Below, one piece after another: positions 54,363 to 63,052 of a stretch of DNA of 64,000 bases. The DNA comes from Streptomyces griseochromogenes (GTDB lineage: Bacteria > Actinomycetota > Actinomycetes > Streptomycetales > Streptomycetaceae), in the NCBI RefSeq assembly GCF_001542625.1, contig NZ_CP016279.1, positions 7,750,001 through 7,814,000 on the forward strand. The letters run 5' to 3'. The translations under genes were made by a program, and so were the position numbers. How positions within the stretch are numbered: the stretch's first letter is position 1; every line of letters begins with the position of its first letter. Below the pieces are notes generated by a model. That model had not been told where the DNA came from, made no database searches, and saw nothing but the letters and a program-made list of their open reading frames with translations.

Positions 54363-55693
54363 CGGACGGCCTCCATGACGCCGGCCGCCGGGGCCGTCCT
54401 GACCAGGCGGACCCGTTCGGCGCGGTAGTGGCCGACCTGGCGGACGGACAGCCGCCAGCCGGGCAGTTCCGCACGGTCGCCGGGGGCCGGGATACGGCCG
54501 AGCAGATCGGCGACCAGGCCGGCGACGGTCTCGTACGGCCCCTCGGGCACGTCGAGGCCTATGCGCTGCAGGATGTCGACACGGCAGCTGCCGTCCACGT
54601 CCCAGGCGGGCCTGCCGTCCTCGGGCGGGGCGGAGGCCAGTTCGGGCACGTCCTGCCCGTCGTGCTCGTCACGGACCTCGCCGACGAGTTCCTCGACGAT
54701 GTCCTCCAGCGTGACCACGCCTGCCGTGCCGCCGTACTCGTCGACGACGACCGCGATGGGCTGCTCGCTGCGCAGCCGGGCGAGCAGAGGCTGGACCGGC
54801 AGGGTCTCGGGGACCAGCAGCGCCTTGCGGGCGATGTGGCCGACCGGGGTGCGCAGCCGGTCGTACGAGGGGACCGCGAGCGCGTCCTTGAGGTGGGCCA
54901 TGCCGACGATTTCGTCGATCTTCTCCCGGTAGACGGGGAAGCGGGACAGGCCGGTGGCCCGGGTGAGGTTGACCACGTCCTCGGCGGTCGCCGAGTCCTG
55001 GAGGGCGCTGACCTTCACGCGCGGGGTCATGACGTGCTGCGCGGTCAGGTCGCCCAGGGACAGGGTGCGCACGAACAGGTCGGCCGTGTCCTGTTCCAGG
55101 GCGCCGGCCCGGGCCGAGTGACGGGCGAGGGACACCAGTTCGCCCGGGGTGCGGGCGGAGGCCAGCTCCTCGGCAGGCTCGACGCCGAGCGCGCGCACCA
55201 GCCGGTTGGCGACCGTGTTGAGCACGGAGATCACCGGGCGGAACAGGCGGGAGAAGTGGTGCTGCGGGCCGGCCACGAACCGGGCGACCTGCAGGGGCTT
55301 GGAGACCGCCCAGTTCTTGGGCACGAGTTCGCCGATCACCATCTGGATCGCGGAGGCGAGCAGCATGCCGACGACCACGGCGACACCGGAGGCAGCGCCG
55401 TCCGGGATGCCGAGCGCGCCGAACGGACCGCGCAGCAGCTCGGCCAGCGCCGGCTCGGCGAGCATGCCGACGACGAGGGAGGTGATGGTGATGCCGAGCT
55501 GGGTGCCGGAGAGCTGGAAGGAGAGTTCCTTCAGTGATTCGACGACCGAACCGGCACGTCGGTCACCCTCGGCGGCGGCCTTCTCGGCGTCCGGGCGCTC
55601 GACCGTCACCAGGCCGAACTCCGCCGCCACGAAGAAACCGTTGGCGAGAATCAGCAGGAACGCGGCTCCGAGGAGCAACAGGGGGAGGTTCAT
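54359..55693 (-). CDS. DUF21/CBS/CorC_HlyC membrane protein (hemolysin-III-unrelated HlyC/CorC family)
   Basis: A 444-aa CNNM/CorC protein. DUF21 membrane domain (LLLGAAFLLILANGFFVAAEFGLVTVERP; MVIGELVPKNWAVSKPL), two CBS modules (SRFPVYREKIDEIVGMAHLKDAL; PIAVVVDEYGGTAGVVTLEDIVEELVGEV), and the C-terminal CorC_HlyC domain (about 350-430; GSCRVDILQRIGLDVPEG). Likely Mg2+/Co2+ transport-related, at the membrane. First of two coupled genes. The 228-bp region upstream holds the promoter and the terminator of the next operon. Confidence 0.94.
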   Translation of the reverse strand: MNLPLLLLGAAFLLILANGFFVAAEFGLVTVERPDAEKAAAEGDRRAGSVVESLKELSFQLSGTQLGITITSLVVGMLAEPALAELLRGPFGALGIPDGAASGVAVVVGMLLASAIQMVIGELVPKNWAVSKPLQVARFVAGPQHHFSRLFRPVISVLNTVANRLVRALGVEPAEELASARTPGELVSLARHSARAGALEQDTADLFVRTLSLGDLTAQHVMTPRVKVSALQDSATAEDVVNLTRATGLSRFPVYREKIDEIVGMAHLKDALAVPSYDRLRTPVGHIARKALLVPETLPVQPLLARLRSEQPIAVVVDEYGGTAGVVTLEDIVEELVGEVRDEHDGQDVPELASAPPEDGRPAWDVDGSCRVDILQRIGLDVPEGPYETVAGLVADLLGRIPAPGDRAELPGWRLSVRQVGHYRAERVRLVRTAPAAGVMEAVR

Positions 55694-55841
55694 GGTGCCA
55701 CCGCCTCCGCAAGGACGCGGACCGGGTCCGCGCTATGTCGGGAGGGGGCGGCGCAGGTACTACAGGACGATCCGTCCATCGCCGGAGGGGGTCACTCCTC
55801 GGGTAGCAGGAACCCCTGTGCACCGGGCGTGGTACGACAGG

Positions 55842-55871
55842 GGCGGAGGCGCAAACGAAAACGCCTCCGCC
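55842..55871 (-). terminator. Terminator after the rib-his-PH gene string
   Basis: A perfect 10-bp stem GGCGGAGGCG / CGCCTCCGCC with a 10-nt A/T-rich loop (CAAACGAAAA), about 50 nt past the PH-domain gene stop on the minus strand. It lies upstream of the CBS pair, separating the two operons. Confidence 0.8.
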
Positions 55872-55921
55872 ACCAGATTAATCAAGACTGGGGCGTGTGC
55901 GGCAGGGTGGACGCCCCCGAG

Positions 55922-56386
55922 TCAGCCCTGATCTTGCGCCTCGGGGGCCGCCGAGTGGGCCTCGGCGAGCGCCCGGAGGGCCTGTGCGTCGGCTATGGCG
56001 CGCTGCTTGGCGATGCCCGGCTGGATGCCGAGCGCGGGCAGGCTGGTGCCGTCGCTGAGGTTGAGAAACACCCAGGGGTCGCCCGGACGGAGGTTCACCT
56101 GGAGGATCTCCTCCCACGCCAGGCGCCGCCTGGTGACGATGTTCACGACGGTGACGCCGGACTCGTCGGCGACGACCTTCACCCGGGCGAGCTGGGCGAG
56201 CACCCAGAAGATGAGCGCCCCGGTGATGACGAAGGTGAGCCGATCCCCCGGGCCGAGCTGCTCCAGCAGCATCGCGATGCCGGATATCACCAGGAATATG
56301 GCGACACCGGCGGTGAGCAGGACGGCTCGGGTGTGTCCCGGCCGGAAGGTGACGGGCAGGGTCGGCGGAGCGTACTTGTCGGACAC
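55922..56386 (-). CDS. PH-domain membrane protein
   Basis: A 154-aa protein with two membrane helices (AVLLTAGVAIFLVISGIAMLL, LTFVITGALIFWVLAQLA) followed by a bacterial PH (bPH_2-like) domain (VTVVNIVTRRRLAWEEILQVNLRPGDPWVFLNLSDGT) on the cytoplasmic side. Function unknown. GTG 56386 is preferred since GAGGGG is 10 nt upstream; GTG 56404, overlapping the hisG stop in a GTGA, is the alternative. Last gene of the rib-his string. Confidence 0.85.
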   Translation of the reverse strand: MSDKYAPPTLPVTFRPGHTRAVLLTAGVAIFLVISGIAMLLEQLGPGDRLTFVITGALIFWVLAQLARVKVVADESGVTVVNIVTRRRLAWEEILQVNLRPGDPWVFLNLSDGTSLPALGIQPGIAKQRAIADAQALRALAEAHSAAPEAQDQG

Positions 56387-56400
56387 GGTCGTACGGCCCC

Positions 56401-57258
56401 TCACAGACGGCAGGCGTGGATGGCCGTGGTGAGGATGGCCCTGGCCCCGATCTCGTAGAGGTCGTCCATGATCCGCTGGGCCTCCTTGGCCGGGACCATG
56501 GCGCGGACGGCGACCCAGCCCTCGTTGTGCAGCGGTGAGACGGTCGGCGACTCCAGACCCGGGGTCAGGGCGACGGCCTTCTCCAGCTGCTCGACCCGGC
56601 AGTCGTAGTCCATCATCACGTACGTCCGCGCGACCAGGACGCCCTGCAGGCGGCGCAGGAACTGCTGGACCTTGGGCTCCGCAGCCTCGTCGGCGTCCGC
56701 GCCCACACGGCGGATGACAACGGCCTCGGACTTCATGATCGGCTCGCCGAAGACCTCCAGGCCCGCGTTGCGCAGCGAGGTGCCGGTCTCGACCACGTCG
56801 GCGATGACCTCGGCGACGCCCAGCTCGATCGCGGTCTCGACGGCGCCGTCGAGGTGGACGACGGAGGCGTCGATGCCGCTCTCGGTGAGGTGCCCGGCGA
56901 CGATGCCCTCGTAGGAGGTGGCGACCGTCTTGCCCTTGAGGTCCTCGACGCCGTGTGCGGTGCCCGGCTTGGCGGCGAAGTGGAAGGTGGAGCGGGCGAA
57001 GCCGAGCGGCAGGATCTCCTCGGCGTCGGCTCCGGAGTCGACAAGGAGGTCACGGCCGGTGATGCCGATGTCGAGTCGGCCGGAGGAGACGTAGATGGCG
57101 ATGTCGCGCGGGCGGAGGTAGAAGAACTCGACCTCGTTCACCGGGTCGACGATCCGCAGTTCCTTGGACTCGCGGCGCTGCCGGTAGCCGGCCTCATGCA
57201 GCATCTCCGCCGCAGGGCCGGACAGGGAACCCTTGTTGGGGACGGCGATGCGCAGCAT
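56401..57258 (-). CDS. hisG: ATP phosphoribosyltransferase, long form
   Basis: A 285-aa HisG of the long (HisZ-independent) form. It makes the first histidine intermediate, phosphoribosyl-ATP. The bilobal catalytic part starts MLRIAVPNKGSLSGPAAEML, with IGITGRDLLVDSGAD and the PRPP loop EVIADVVETGTSLRNAGL; the C-terminal ACT-like regulatory domain (about 205-285, ending NEGWVAVRAMVPAKEAQRIMDDL) binds histidine for feedback inhibition. ATG 57258, 51 bp after hisE. Confidence 0.97.
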   Translation of the reverse strand: MLRIAVPNKGSLSGPAAEMLHEAGYRQRRESKELRIVDPVNEVEFFYLRPRDIAIYVSSGRLDIGITGRDLLVDSGADAEEILPLGFARSTFHFAAKPGTAHGVEDLKGKTVATSYEGIVAGHLTESGIDASVVHLDGAVETAIELGVAEVIADVVETGTSLRNAGLEVFGEPIMKSEAVVIRRVGADADEAAEPKVQQFLRRLQGVLVARTYVMMDYDCRVEQLEKAVALTPGLESPTVSPLHNEGWVAVRAMVPAKEAQRIMDDLYEIGARAILTTAIHACRL

Positions 57259-57309
57259 GAGGTCGGCTTCCTTCGCGTTCGGTGGATGTGGTGGTGGAGC
57301 AGGTGGGGT

Positions 57310-57582
57310 TCACAGGTGGGCGTAGACGTCGTCCAGGGAGATCCCTCGGGCGACCATCATCACCTGGACGTGGTACAGCAGCTGCGAGATCTCCTCGGCG
57401 GCCGCCTCCTTGCCCTCGTACTCGGCGGCCATCCAGACCTCCGCGGCCTCCTCGACGACCTTCTTGCCGATGGCATGGACACCCTTGCCGACCAGCTCTG
57501 CGGTGCGGGAGGTGGCGGGATCGCCGTGGGCGGCCTTGTGCTGCAGCTCGGTGAAGAGCTGCTCGAACGTCTTCTTGGACAT
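57310..57582 (-). CDS. hisE: Phosphoribosyl-ATP pyrophosphatase
   Basis: A 90-aa HisE (MazG-like all-alpha pyrophosphatase), second step of histidine synthesis. [20 protein letters not shown] start, metal-binding [28 protein letters not shown] core with the EExxE...ExxD-type acidic residues. ATG 57582 is preferred over the in-frame GTG 57594. It lies between ribH and hisG on the same strand, an order common in actinobacteria. Confidence 0.97.
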   Translation of the reverse strand: MSKKTFEQLFTELQHKAAHGDPATSRTAELVGKGVHAIGKKVVEEAAEVWMAAEYEGKEAAAEEISQLLYHVQVMMVARGISLDDVYAHL

Positions 57583-57616
57583 GGTGGGCCCCACCCTACG
57601 CGCTCCGGGTGATACC

Positions 57617-58102
57617 TCAGTGCCAGGGTTCAGATACTGAGCGGAGCGTGGCCGCCGTCGCCACCGCCGCCGTCACCGCCTCGTGCCCCTTGTCCTCGTT
57701 GGAGCCTTCCAGCCCGGCCCGGTCCAGGGCCTGCTCCTCGGTGTCGCAGGTGAGCACGCCGAAGCCGACGGGCACACCGGTCTCCACGGAGACCTGGGTG
57801 AGGCCCAGGGTGACGCCCTGGCACACGTAGTCGAAGTGGGGGGTACCGCCGCGGATGACGACACCGAGGGCGACCACCGCGTCGTAGCCGCGTCCGGCCA
57901 GGGCCTTGGCGGCGACCGGCAGCTCGAAGCTGCCGGGGACCCGGATCAGGGTCGGCTCGTCGATCCCCAGTTCGTGCAGGGCGCGCAGGGCGCCGTTCAC
58001 CAGACCGTCCATCACCTTCTCGTGCCACTGCGCCGCGATGACGGCGACCCTGAGATCGCTCACGTTGCGTACGGACAGTTCCGGTGCACCCTTGCCGCTC
58101 AC
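57617..58102 (-). CDS. ribH: 6,7-dimethyl-8-ribityllumazine synthase
   Basis: A 161-aa lumazine synthase, condensing 5-amino-6-ribitylaminouracil with dihydroxybutanone phosphate. Motifs: [53 protein letters not shown], and the phosphate-binding [21 protein letters not shown] 58102 with AGGAGAG upstream. 26 bp after ribBA in the rib operon. Confidence 0.98.
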   Translation of the reverse strand: MSGKGAPELSVRNVSDLRVAVIAAQWHEKVMDGLVNGALRALHELGIDEPTLIRVPGSFELPVAAKALAGRGYDAVVALGVVIRGGTPHFDYVCQGVTLGLTQVSVETGVPVGFGVLTCDTEEQALDRAGLEGSNEDKGHEAVTAAVATAATLRSVSEPWH

Positions 58103-58128
58103 GTCTCTCCTACCTAAGTGCTCTTCGC

Positions 58129-59430
58129 TTACTGGTTGCCGCAGGCGGCCGCGGAGGCCGCGCCGGCAGGCGTGTCCAGCCAGGGCAGGTCGTGCCCCAT
58201 CCGGTCACGCTTGGTGCGCAGGTAGCGCAGGTTGTGCTCGCCGGCCTGGATCGGCATCGGCTCGCGGCCGGTGACCTTCAGGCCGTGGCGCAACAGCGCG
58301 TCGGTCTTGTCGGGGTTGTTGGTCATCAGGCGGACGCTGCGGACACCGAGGTCGGCGAGGATCCGGGCGCCCGCGCCGTAGTCGCGGGCGTCGGCGGGCA
58401 GGCCGAGTTCGAGGTTGGCGTCCAGGGTGTCGCGGCCCTGTTCCTGAAGCTCGTAGGCGCGCAGCTTGGACAGCAGTCCGATGCCGCGTCCCTCATGTCC
58501 GCGCAGGTAGACGACGATTCCCCGGCCCTCCTCCTGGATGCGCCCGAGAGCGGTGTCCAGCTGGGGACCGCAGTCGCAGCGCAGGGAGGCGAAGACGTCG
58601 CCGGTGAGGCACTCGGAGTGGACGCGGACCAGGACGTCCTCGCCGTCGCCGATCTCGCCGTGGACGAGGGCGACGTGCTCGACGCCGTCGACGGTGGACC
58701 GGTAGCCGTAGGCGGTGAAGACGCCGTGCGCCGTGGGCAGGCGGGTCTCGGCCTCGCGGCGGACGGTGGGCTCGCTGCTGCGGCGGTAGGCGATCAGGTC
58801 CTCGATGGAGATGATCGTGAGGCCGTGCTTGCGGGCGAACGGGATCAGTTCGGGCAGGCGCAGCATGCGGCCGTCCTCGCCGGCGATCTCCACGATGGCG
58901 CCGGCCGGGCGCAGGCCCGCGAGCCGGGCGAGGTCGACGGCGGCCTCGGTGTGGCCGTTGCGCACCAGGACACCGCCGGGCCTGGCGCGCAGCGGGAAGA
59001 TGTGGCCGGGGCGGACGAAGTCGCCGGCCTCGGCCGTGCCGCCCGCCAGCAGCCGGAGCGTGGTGGAGCGGTCGGAGGCCGAGATACCGGTGCTCACGCC
59101 GTGCGCGGCGGAGGCGTCCACGGAGACGGTGAACGCCGTCTTCATCGACTCGGTGTTGTCCTCGACCATCTGCGGCAGCCGCAGCCGGTCCAGCTCGTCA
59201 CCCTCCATGGGGGCGCAGATCAGGCCCCGGCACTCGCTCATCATGAAGGCGACGATCTCGGGGGTCGCCTTCTCGGCGGCGACGACGAGGTCGCCCTCGT
59301 TCTCCCGGTCCTCGTCGTCGACGACCACGACCGGGCGGCCGGCCGCGATGTCGGCGATGGCCTGTTCGACGGGGTCGAGCCTGAAGTCCTCGAAGCTGTC
59401 GGTGCGATGGAGCAGGGATGCCGAGGTCAT
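58129..59430 (-). CDS. ribBA: Bifunctional DHBP synthase / GTP cyclohydrolase II
   Basis: A 433-aa fusion. N-terminal 3,4-dihydroxy-2-butanone-4-phosphate synthase (about 15-215; [46 protein letters not shown]). C-terminal GTP cyclohydrolase II (about 220-415) with zinc-ligand Cys in [43 protein letters not shown] and the GTP-binding NNPDK. ATG 59430 overlaps the ribM stop. Supplies both riboflavin precursors. Confidence 0.97.
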   Translation of the reverse strand: MTSASLLHRTDSFEDFRLDPVEQAIADIAAGRPVVVVDDEDRENEGDLVVAAEKATPEIVAFMMSECRGLICAPMEGDELDRLRLPQMVEDNTESMKTAFTVSVDASAAHGVSTGISASDRSTTLRLLAGGTAEAGDFVRPGHIFPLRARPGGVLVRNGHTEAAVDLARLAGLRPAGAIVEIAGEDGRMLRLPELIPFARKHGLTIISIEDLIAYRRSSEPTVRREAETRLPTAHGVFTAYGYRSTVDGVEHVALVHGEIGDGEDVLVRVHSECLTGDVFASLRCDCGPQLDTALGRIQEEGRGIVVYLRGHEGRGIGLLSKLRAYELQEQGRDTLDANLELGLPADARDYGAGARILADLGVRSVRLMTNNPDKTDALLRHGLKVTGREPMPIQAGEHNLRYLRTKRDRMGHDLPWLDTPAGAASAAACGNQ

Positions 59431-60068
59431 GCCGGCGCTCCTTCCAGAACGGGCTGCGGGCTCTTGCGGGAGCGCAGCCACCAGTCGCGCATGCCCCACA
59501 GGACGAGTGCGCCGTAGATGACGTAGACGAAACCGGAGAAGGCGTAGCCGTTGGCGAAGTTGAGGGGTACGCCGACGAAGTCGACGAGCAGCCAGGCGAA
59601 CCAGAACTCGACCATGCCCTTGGCCTGGGCGTACATGGCGACGATGGTGCCGACGAAGATGTACGCGTCCGGCCAGGGGTCCCAGGACAGGGACGGGTAG
59701 GCCTTGAAGAGCAGTGCCACGGCGACCGTGCCGACGGCGGCCGCGGCGACCATGGCGCCGCGCTCGGTCCAGGTGGCGAACCGGGGGGCGATGTGGCCGT
59801 CCGTGGCCTTGCCCCTGCCGCGGTTCCACTGCCAGAAGCCGTAGGCGGCGACGGCCATGACGACGACCTGCTTGCCCGCGCTGCCGGTCAGGTGGTCGAC
59901 GAAGGCGGCGAAGAGGATCAGGCCGGAGACGAACTGCACCGGCCAGGTCCACAGGGAGCGCTGCCAGCCGAGGGCGAGGGCGGCGAGGCCGAAGATGTTG
60001 CCGATCATGTCCGACCACAGGATGTGCTGGCCGAAGAGCGTGAACGCCTCGGAGTTCAGCCAGTTCAC
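59427..60068 (-). CDS. ribM: PnuC-type riboflavin transporter RibM
   Basis: A 213-aa membrane protein with about seven helices of the PnuC family ([76 protein letters not shown]). The WxxW and Q/N residues that bind the ribityl/ribosyl group in PnuC are present. Lying between ribE and ribBA behind an FMN riboswitch, it fits RibM, the riboflavin/roseoflavin facilitator of Streptomyces davawensis and corynebacteria, rather than a nicotinamide-riboside transporter. GTG 60068 overlaps the ribE stop. Confidence 0.92.
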   Translation of the reverse strand: MNWLNSEAFTLFGQHILWSDMIGNIFGLAALALGWQRSLWTWPVQFVSGLILFAAFVDHLTGSAGKQVVVMAVAAYGFWQWNRGRGKATDGHIAPRFATWTERGAMVAAAAVGTVAVALLFKAYPSLSWDPWPDAYIFVGTIVAMYAQAKGMVEFWFAWLLVDFVGVPLNFANGYAFSGFVYVIYGALVLWGMRDWWLRSRKSPQPVLEGAPA

Positions 60069-60670
60069 TTGCCGGCCCCCTGACCGGCCGCGAGCAGCCG
60101 CTCCACGTACTTGGCGATGACGTCGACCTCGAGGTTGACCGGGTCGCCGGGCTGCTTGTGGCCGAGCGTGGTCAGGTCGAGGGTGGTCGGGATGAGGCTG
60201 ACCGTGAAGAAGTCCGGGCCGGCCTCGACGACGGTGAGGCTGATGCCGTCGACGGTGACGGAGCCCTTCTCGACGACGTAGCGGGCGAGGTCCGCGGGCA
60301 GCGAGATCTTGACGATCTCCCAGTTCTCGGAGGGCGTGCGCGCCAGGACCTGCCCGGTGCCGTCGACGTGTCCCTGCACGATGTGCCCGCCGAGGCGCGC
60401 GCCCACGGCGGTGGGGCGCTCCAGGTTGACGCGGGAGCCGACGGTGAGCACGCCGAGGCTGGAACGCTTCAGCGTCTCGGCCATGACGTCCGCGGTGAAC
60501 TCGTCGCCCTCGTGGTCCACGACGGTGAGACAGACTCCGTTGACGGCGATGGAGTCGCCGTGCTGGGCGCCCTCGGTCACGACGGGGCCGCGGAGCCGGA
60601 AACGGGACGCGTCGCCGAGGTTCTCGACGGCGGTGACCTCACCCAGCTCTTCGACGATTCCGGTGAACAC
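60065..60670 (-). CDS. ribE: Riboflavin synthase alpha subunit
   Basis: A 201-aa riboflavin synthase made of two lumazine-binding barrels (1-95, starting [12 protein letters not shown], with [13 protein letters not shown]; 96-195, [28 protein letters not shown]). It converts two lumazines to riboflavin. Start GTG 60670 with AGGAGG upstream. First gene of the operon, about 100 nt after the riboswitch terminator. Confidence 0.97.
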   Translation of the reverse strand: MFTGIVEELGEVTAVENLGDASRFRLRGPVVTEGAQHGDSIAVNGVCLTVVDHEGDEFTADVMAETLKRSSLGVLTVGSRVNLERPTAVGARLGGHIVQGHVDGTGQVLARTPSENWEIVKISLPADLARYVVEKGSVTVDGISLTVVEAGPDFFTVSLIPTTLDLTTLGHKQPGDPVNLEVDVIAKYVERLLAAGQGAGK

Positions 60671-60768
60671 TTCCCGGGTCCTCCTGCCTCATTCGGGCAC
60701 GGACTCCGGGGCCTGTCGATGACGACAGAATGGACGGATGAGCAACACCGTGAGTTTCGCCGACGCCG

Positions 60769-60962
60769 AAAAGGACCCGTCCGCGTGCGGACGAGCCCAG
60801 AGACGGCGACGCGCATGGGTGCATGCTCGTCCGCCGCGCACTGCCTCCCATCCGGACTTTAACCGTCGGTCCAGGAATTTCACCTGGTCAACCGGCCGCT
60901 GGAAGCGACCGGGTCGCGGACTATAACCGCCGGTTCGGACTTTCACCGACCCCGGAGTGCGC
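60769..60962 (-). promoter_or_regulatory. FMN riboswitch (RFN element) with expression platform
   Basis: On the minus strand the aptamer runs 60962-60836. P1 is GCGCACT (60962-60956) with AGTGCGC (60842-60836). Conserved RFN segments: GGTGAAAGTCCGAACCGGCGG (near 60945), AGTCCGCGACC, GGTGAAATTCCTGGACCGACGG and AAAGTCCGGATGGGAG. Downstream, GCTCGTCCGC (60796-60787) can pair either with GCGGACGAGC at the aptamer edge (60834-60825, antiterminator) or be part of an 11-bp stem (60798-60788 with 60783-60773, two G-U pairs) followed by UUUU (60772-60769), a terminator. FMN binding should favour the terminator and shut off ribE-M-BA-H. Homologous elements control rib operons in many bacteria. Confidence 0.95.
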
Positions 60963-61104
60963 TGCTTCTGGTACAGGGCCAGTGTGCCACGCCGGGTGGT
61001 CGTCCAGACAGGCGAAGCATGTGGGCTCCCTCACAGTGCGTGTCGCTGGACTTGCGCGCAGGAATCGCGCCGGTCAACTACCGTCCGGGCACCACGGGTT
61101 GACC
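60963..61104. promoter_or_regulatory. Divergent promoter region of the rib operon
   Basis: Upstream of the riboswitch on the minus strand and of the chitinase-type promoter on the plus strand. The rib promoter should lie between about 60965 and 61020, where CACACT and TGGACG occur on the minus strand, but the match to consensus is weak and I assign no boxes. Confidence 0.4.
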
Positions 61105-61148
61105 TTGGTCCGGACCCATTGACCACACTGGTCTAGTCCTTTTAGGGT
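61105..61148 (+). promoter_or_regulatory. Chitinase-type promoter with DasR-like repeats, upstream of the sigma factor gene
   Basis: TTGGTCCGGACC (61105-61116), ATTGACC (61118-61124; -35), TGGTCTAGTCCT (61129-61140) and TAGGGT (61143-61148; -10, 18 bp spacer) reproduce the order and nearly the bases of the chitinase promoter at 43423-43465. No chitinase gene follows; the first gene downstream is the sigma factor at 61234. See findings. Confidence 0.8.
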
Positions 61149-61233
61149 TCGGGCGGGCCCGGTGGCGGTGACGACGGCCCTTGCCCGCCGCCGGGCCGTC
61201 AGAGCGTCGGCAGGGCTCTGGCAGGGTGAGCCC

Positions 61234-62121
61234 ATGACGACGCCTGAGCCCGCCCACGAGTTCGAGTCCCACCGCCCCCGGCTGTTCGGCCTGGCCTACC
61301 GTCTGCTCGGCTCCGCGCAGGAGGCCGAGGACACGGTGCAGGACGCGTATCTGCGGTTCAGCGGCGCCGACCGCGCGGGCATCGAGCACCTGGGGGCTTG
61401 GCTCGCCCGGACCGTCACCAACCTGTGCCTGAACCGGCTGACCTCGGCCCGGGCGCGCCGTGAGGAGTACGTCGGGGAGTGGCTGCCGGAGCCGGTGGTC
61501 ACCTCCGACGGGACGCTCGGACCGCTCGAGTCGGCACAGGCGCGCGAGCAGGTCTCGATGGCGATGCTGGTGCTGCTGGAGCGGCTGACGCCCACCGAGC
61601 GCGCGGTGTACGTGCTGCGCGAGGCGTTCGGGTACGGCCACCGGGAGATCTCGGGCGTCCTGGACCTGAGCGAGGCCAACTGCCGACAGCTGTACCGGCG
61701 GGCGGTGGGCCGGGTGGCCGTGGCGAAGACCCGGTTCGAGCCCGCCCCCGAGCGACGCGAGGAGCTGGTCGCGTCGTTCATCACGGCGGCCCGGGAAGGC
61801 GATCTCGCCGGCCTGGAGAAGCTGCTCGCGGCGGACGTGACCTGGTGGAGCGACGGCGGCGGCAAGGTCACGGCGGCCCTGCGGCCGATCGAGGGCCGGG
61901 AGAAGGTCGCCCGCTTCGCGGCGGGCGCCGCGCAGCGCTTCGCCGTGGGCCTGGAGTACACGGTGGTGGAGGTCAACGGCGCGAGCGGGGTGGCCTCGTG
62001 GGCGGGCGACACGCTGGTCGGGGTCGTCGGGTTCGAGCTGGTGGACGGGCTGGTCGCGTGCGTGTGGGCCGTGATGAACCCGGACAAGCTGGACCATGCG
62101 CGGCGGCGGCTGAGCCGCTGA
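61234..62121 (+). CDS. sigJ: ECF41-group sigma factor (SigJ-like)
   Basis: A 295-aa ECF sigma factor with a SnoaL-like C-terminal extension. Sigma2 (AHEFESHRPRLFGLAYRLLGS, EAEDTVQDAYLRFSG) and sigma4 (LTPTERAVYVLREAFGYGHREISGVLDLSEANCRQLYRRA) are complete; the ECF41 linker WLPEP and the C-terminal DGGGKV and NPDKL motifs are present. In ECF41 proteins that extension regulates activity in place of an anti-sigma factor. ATG 61234 is preferred; an in-frame GTG at 61162 is less likely. The adjacent epimerase gene and an ECF41-like promoter between them match the group's context. Confidence 0.93.
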   Translation: MTTPEPAHEFESHRPRLFGLAYRLLGSAQEAEDTVQDAYLRFSGADRAGIEHLGAWLARTVTNLCLNRLTSARARREEYVGEWLPEPVVTSDGTLGPLESAQAREQVSMAMLVLLERLTPTERAVYVLREAFGYGHREISGVLDLSEANCRQLYRRAVGRVAVAKTRFEPAPERREELVASFITAAREGDLAGLEKLLAADVTWWSDGGGKVTAALRPIEGREKVARFAAGAAQRFAVGLEYTVVEVNGASGVASWAGDTLVGVVGFELVDGLVACVWAVMNPDKLDHARRRLSR

Positions 62122-62132
62122 TGGCCGGGGCC

Positions 62133-62159
62133 TGTCACATCTCACGGGGCTGCGCGGTC
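62133..62159 (+). promoter_or_regulatory. ECF41-type promoter of the epimerase gene
   Basis: TGTCACA (62133-62139), 16 bp, then GGTC (62156-62159). From memory the ECF41 promoter consensus is TGTCACA-N16-CGTC, so the -35 matches fully and the -10 in three of four bases. It lies between the sigma gene and its neighbour, where ECF41 target promoters are usually found. Confidence 0.7.
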
Positions 62160-62218
62160 TCAGCTGACGAAGGGCGCTCCGACCGGGGCGTCCCGGAGTC
62201 CGGAGGGACGGAGACAGC

Positions 62219-62965
62219 ATGACCACGATCCTGGTGACCGGCGGGACCGGAACGCTCGGACGGCTCGTCACCGAGCGGCTGCGGGCGGACGGGCACGAGG
62301 TGCGGGTGCTCAGCCGGCACGCGCAGCCGTACGCCGTCGACCTGCGCGAGGGCGGACCCGCCCTGGACACGGCCCTCGCGGGTGTCGAGACCGTCGTGCA
62401 CTGTGCGAGCAGTACGCGGGGCGGGGACGAGGCGGCGGCGGACCATCTGATCGCGGCGGCGCGGCGGGCCGGGGTGCGCCATCTGGTGTACATCTCCATC
62501 GTCGGCGTCGACCGGGTGCCGTTCGGTTACTACAGATCGAAGCTCGCGGTGGAGCGCCGGATCGAGGAGTCGGGGCTCGGCTGGACCGTGCTGCGGGCGA
62601 CGCAGTTCCACGACCTGCTGGTGACGCTGTTCCAAGGGCTCGCCAAGCCGCCCGTCGTGCTGGTCCCGGCCGGGGTGCCGGACCAGCCGGTGGAGGTGGC
62701 CGAAGTCGCGGACCGCCTGGCCGAGTTGGCCGTGGGGGCACCGGCCGGACGGGTGCCGGACATGGCCGGTCCGGAGGTGCGCTCGTTCGACTCGCTGGCC
62801 CGTGCCTACCTCCGGGCGACCGGGCGCCGCCGGGCCGTGGCGAACGTACCGCTTTTCGGGAAGACGTACCGCGCCTTCCGCGCGGGCGGGCATCTGGCCC
62901 CGGACGAGGCGGTGGGCAAGGGGACCTTCGAGGACCACCTGGCGCGGCGGTTCGGGCAGGGCTGA
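62219..62965 (+). CDS. NAD(P)-binding epimerase/reductase (atypical SDR), ECF41 partner
   Basis: A 248-aa NmrA/SDR-a5-like protein. The N-terminal Rossmann motif ILVTGGTGTLGRLV is complete; VVHCASSTRGGDEAAADHLI and HLVYISIVGVDRVPFGYYRSKLAVER follow (the YxxxK-like GYYRSK is present). ECF41 genes are typically next to a COE protein (carboxymuconolactone decarboxylase, oxidoreductase or epimerase), so this is the expected target. ATG 62219 follows GGAGGGA. Substrate unknown. Confidence 0.9.
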   Translation: MTTILVTGGTGTLGRLVTERLRADGHEVRVLSRHAQPYAVDLREGGPALDTALAGVETVVHCASSTRGGDEAAADHLIAAARRAGVRHLVYISIVGVDRVPFGYYRSKLAVERRIEESGLGWTVLRATQFHDLLVTLFQGLAKPPVVLVPAGVPDQPVEVAEVADRLAELAVGAPAGRVPDMAGPEVRSFDSLARAYLRATGRRRAVANVPLFGKTYRAFRAGGHLAPDEAVGKGTFEDHLARRFGQG

Positions 62966-62978
62966 GCACGGTGCGGGG

Positions 62979-63029
62979 CGTGCGGTGCGGCCGGTCGCCG
63001 GCGACGGCGCCGGCCCGCCGTCCCGCACG
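62979..63029. terminator. Imperfect long hairpin between convergent epimerase and ROK genes
   Basis: CGTGCGG (62979-62985) pairs with CCGCACG (63023-63029), and inside it GGCCGG (62989-62994) pairs with CCGGCC (63010-63015). Position between two convergent stops suggests a bidirectional terminator. Confidence 0.45.
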
Positions 63030-63052
63030 CGGCTTTCCGCGGGGCGAGCCGC

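Noticed and set aside
61162..61233. N-terminal extension of the sigma factor from GTG 61162
   Set aside because: Would place the start only 14 bp after the -10 box with no ribosome binding site; the ATG at 61234 begins where ECF41 proteins normally begin.
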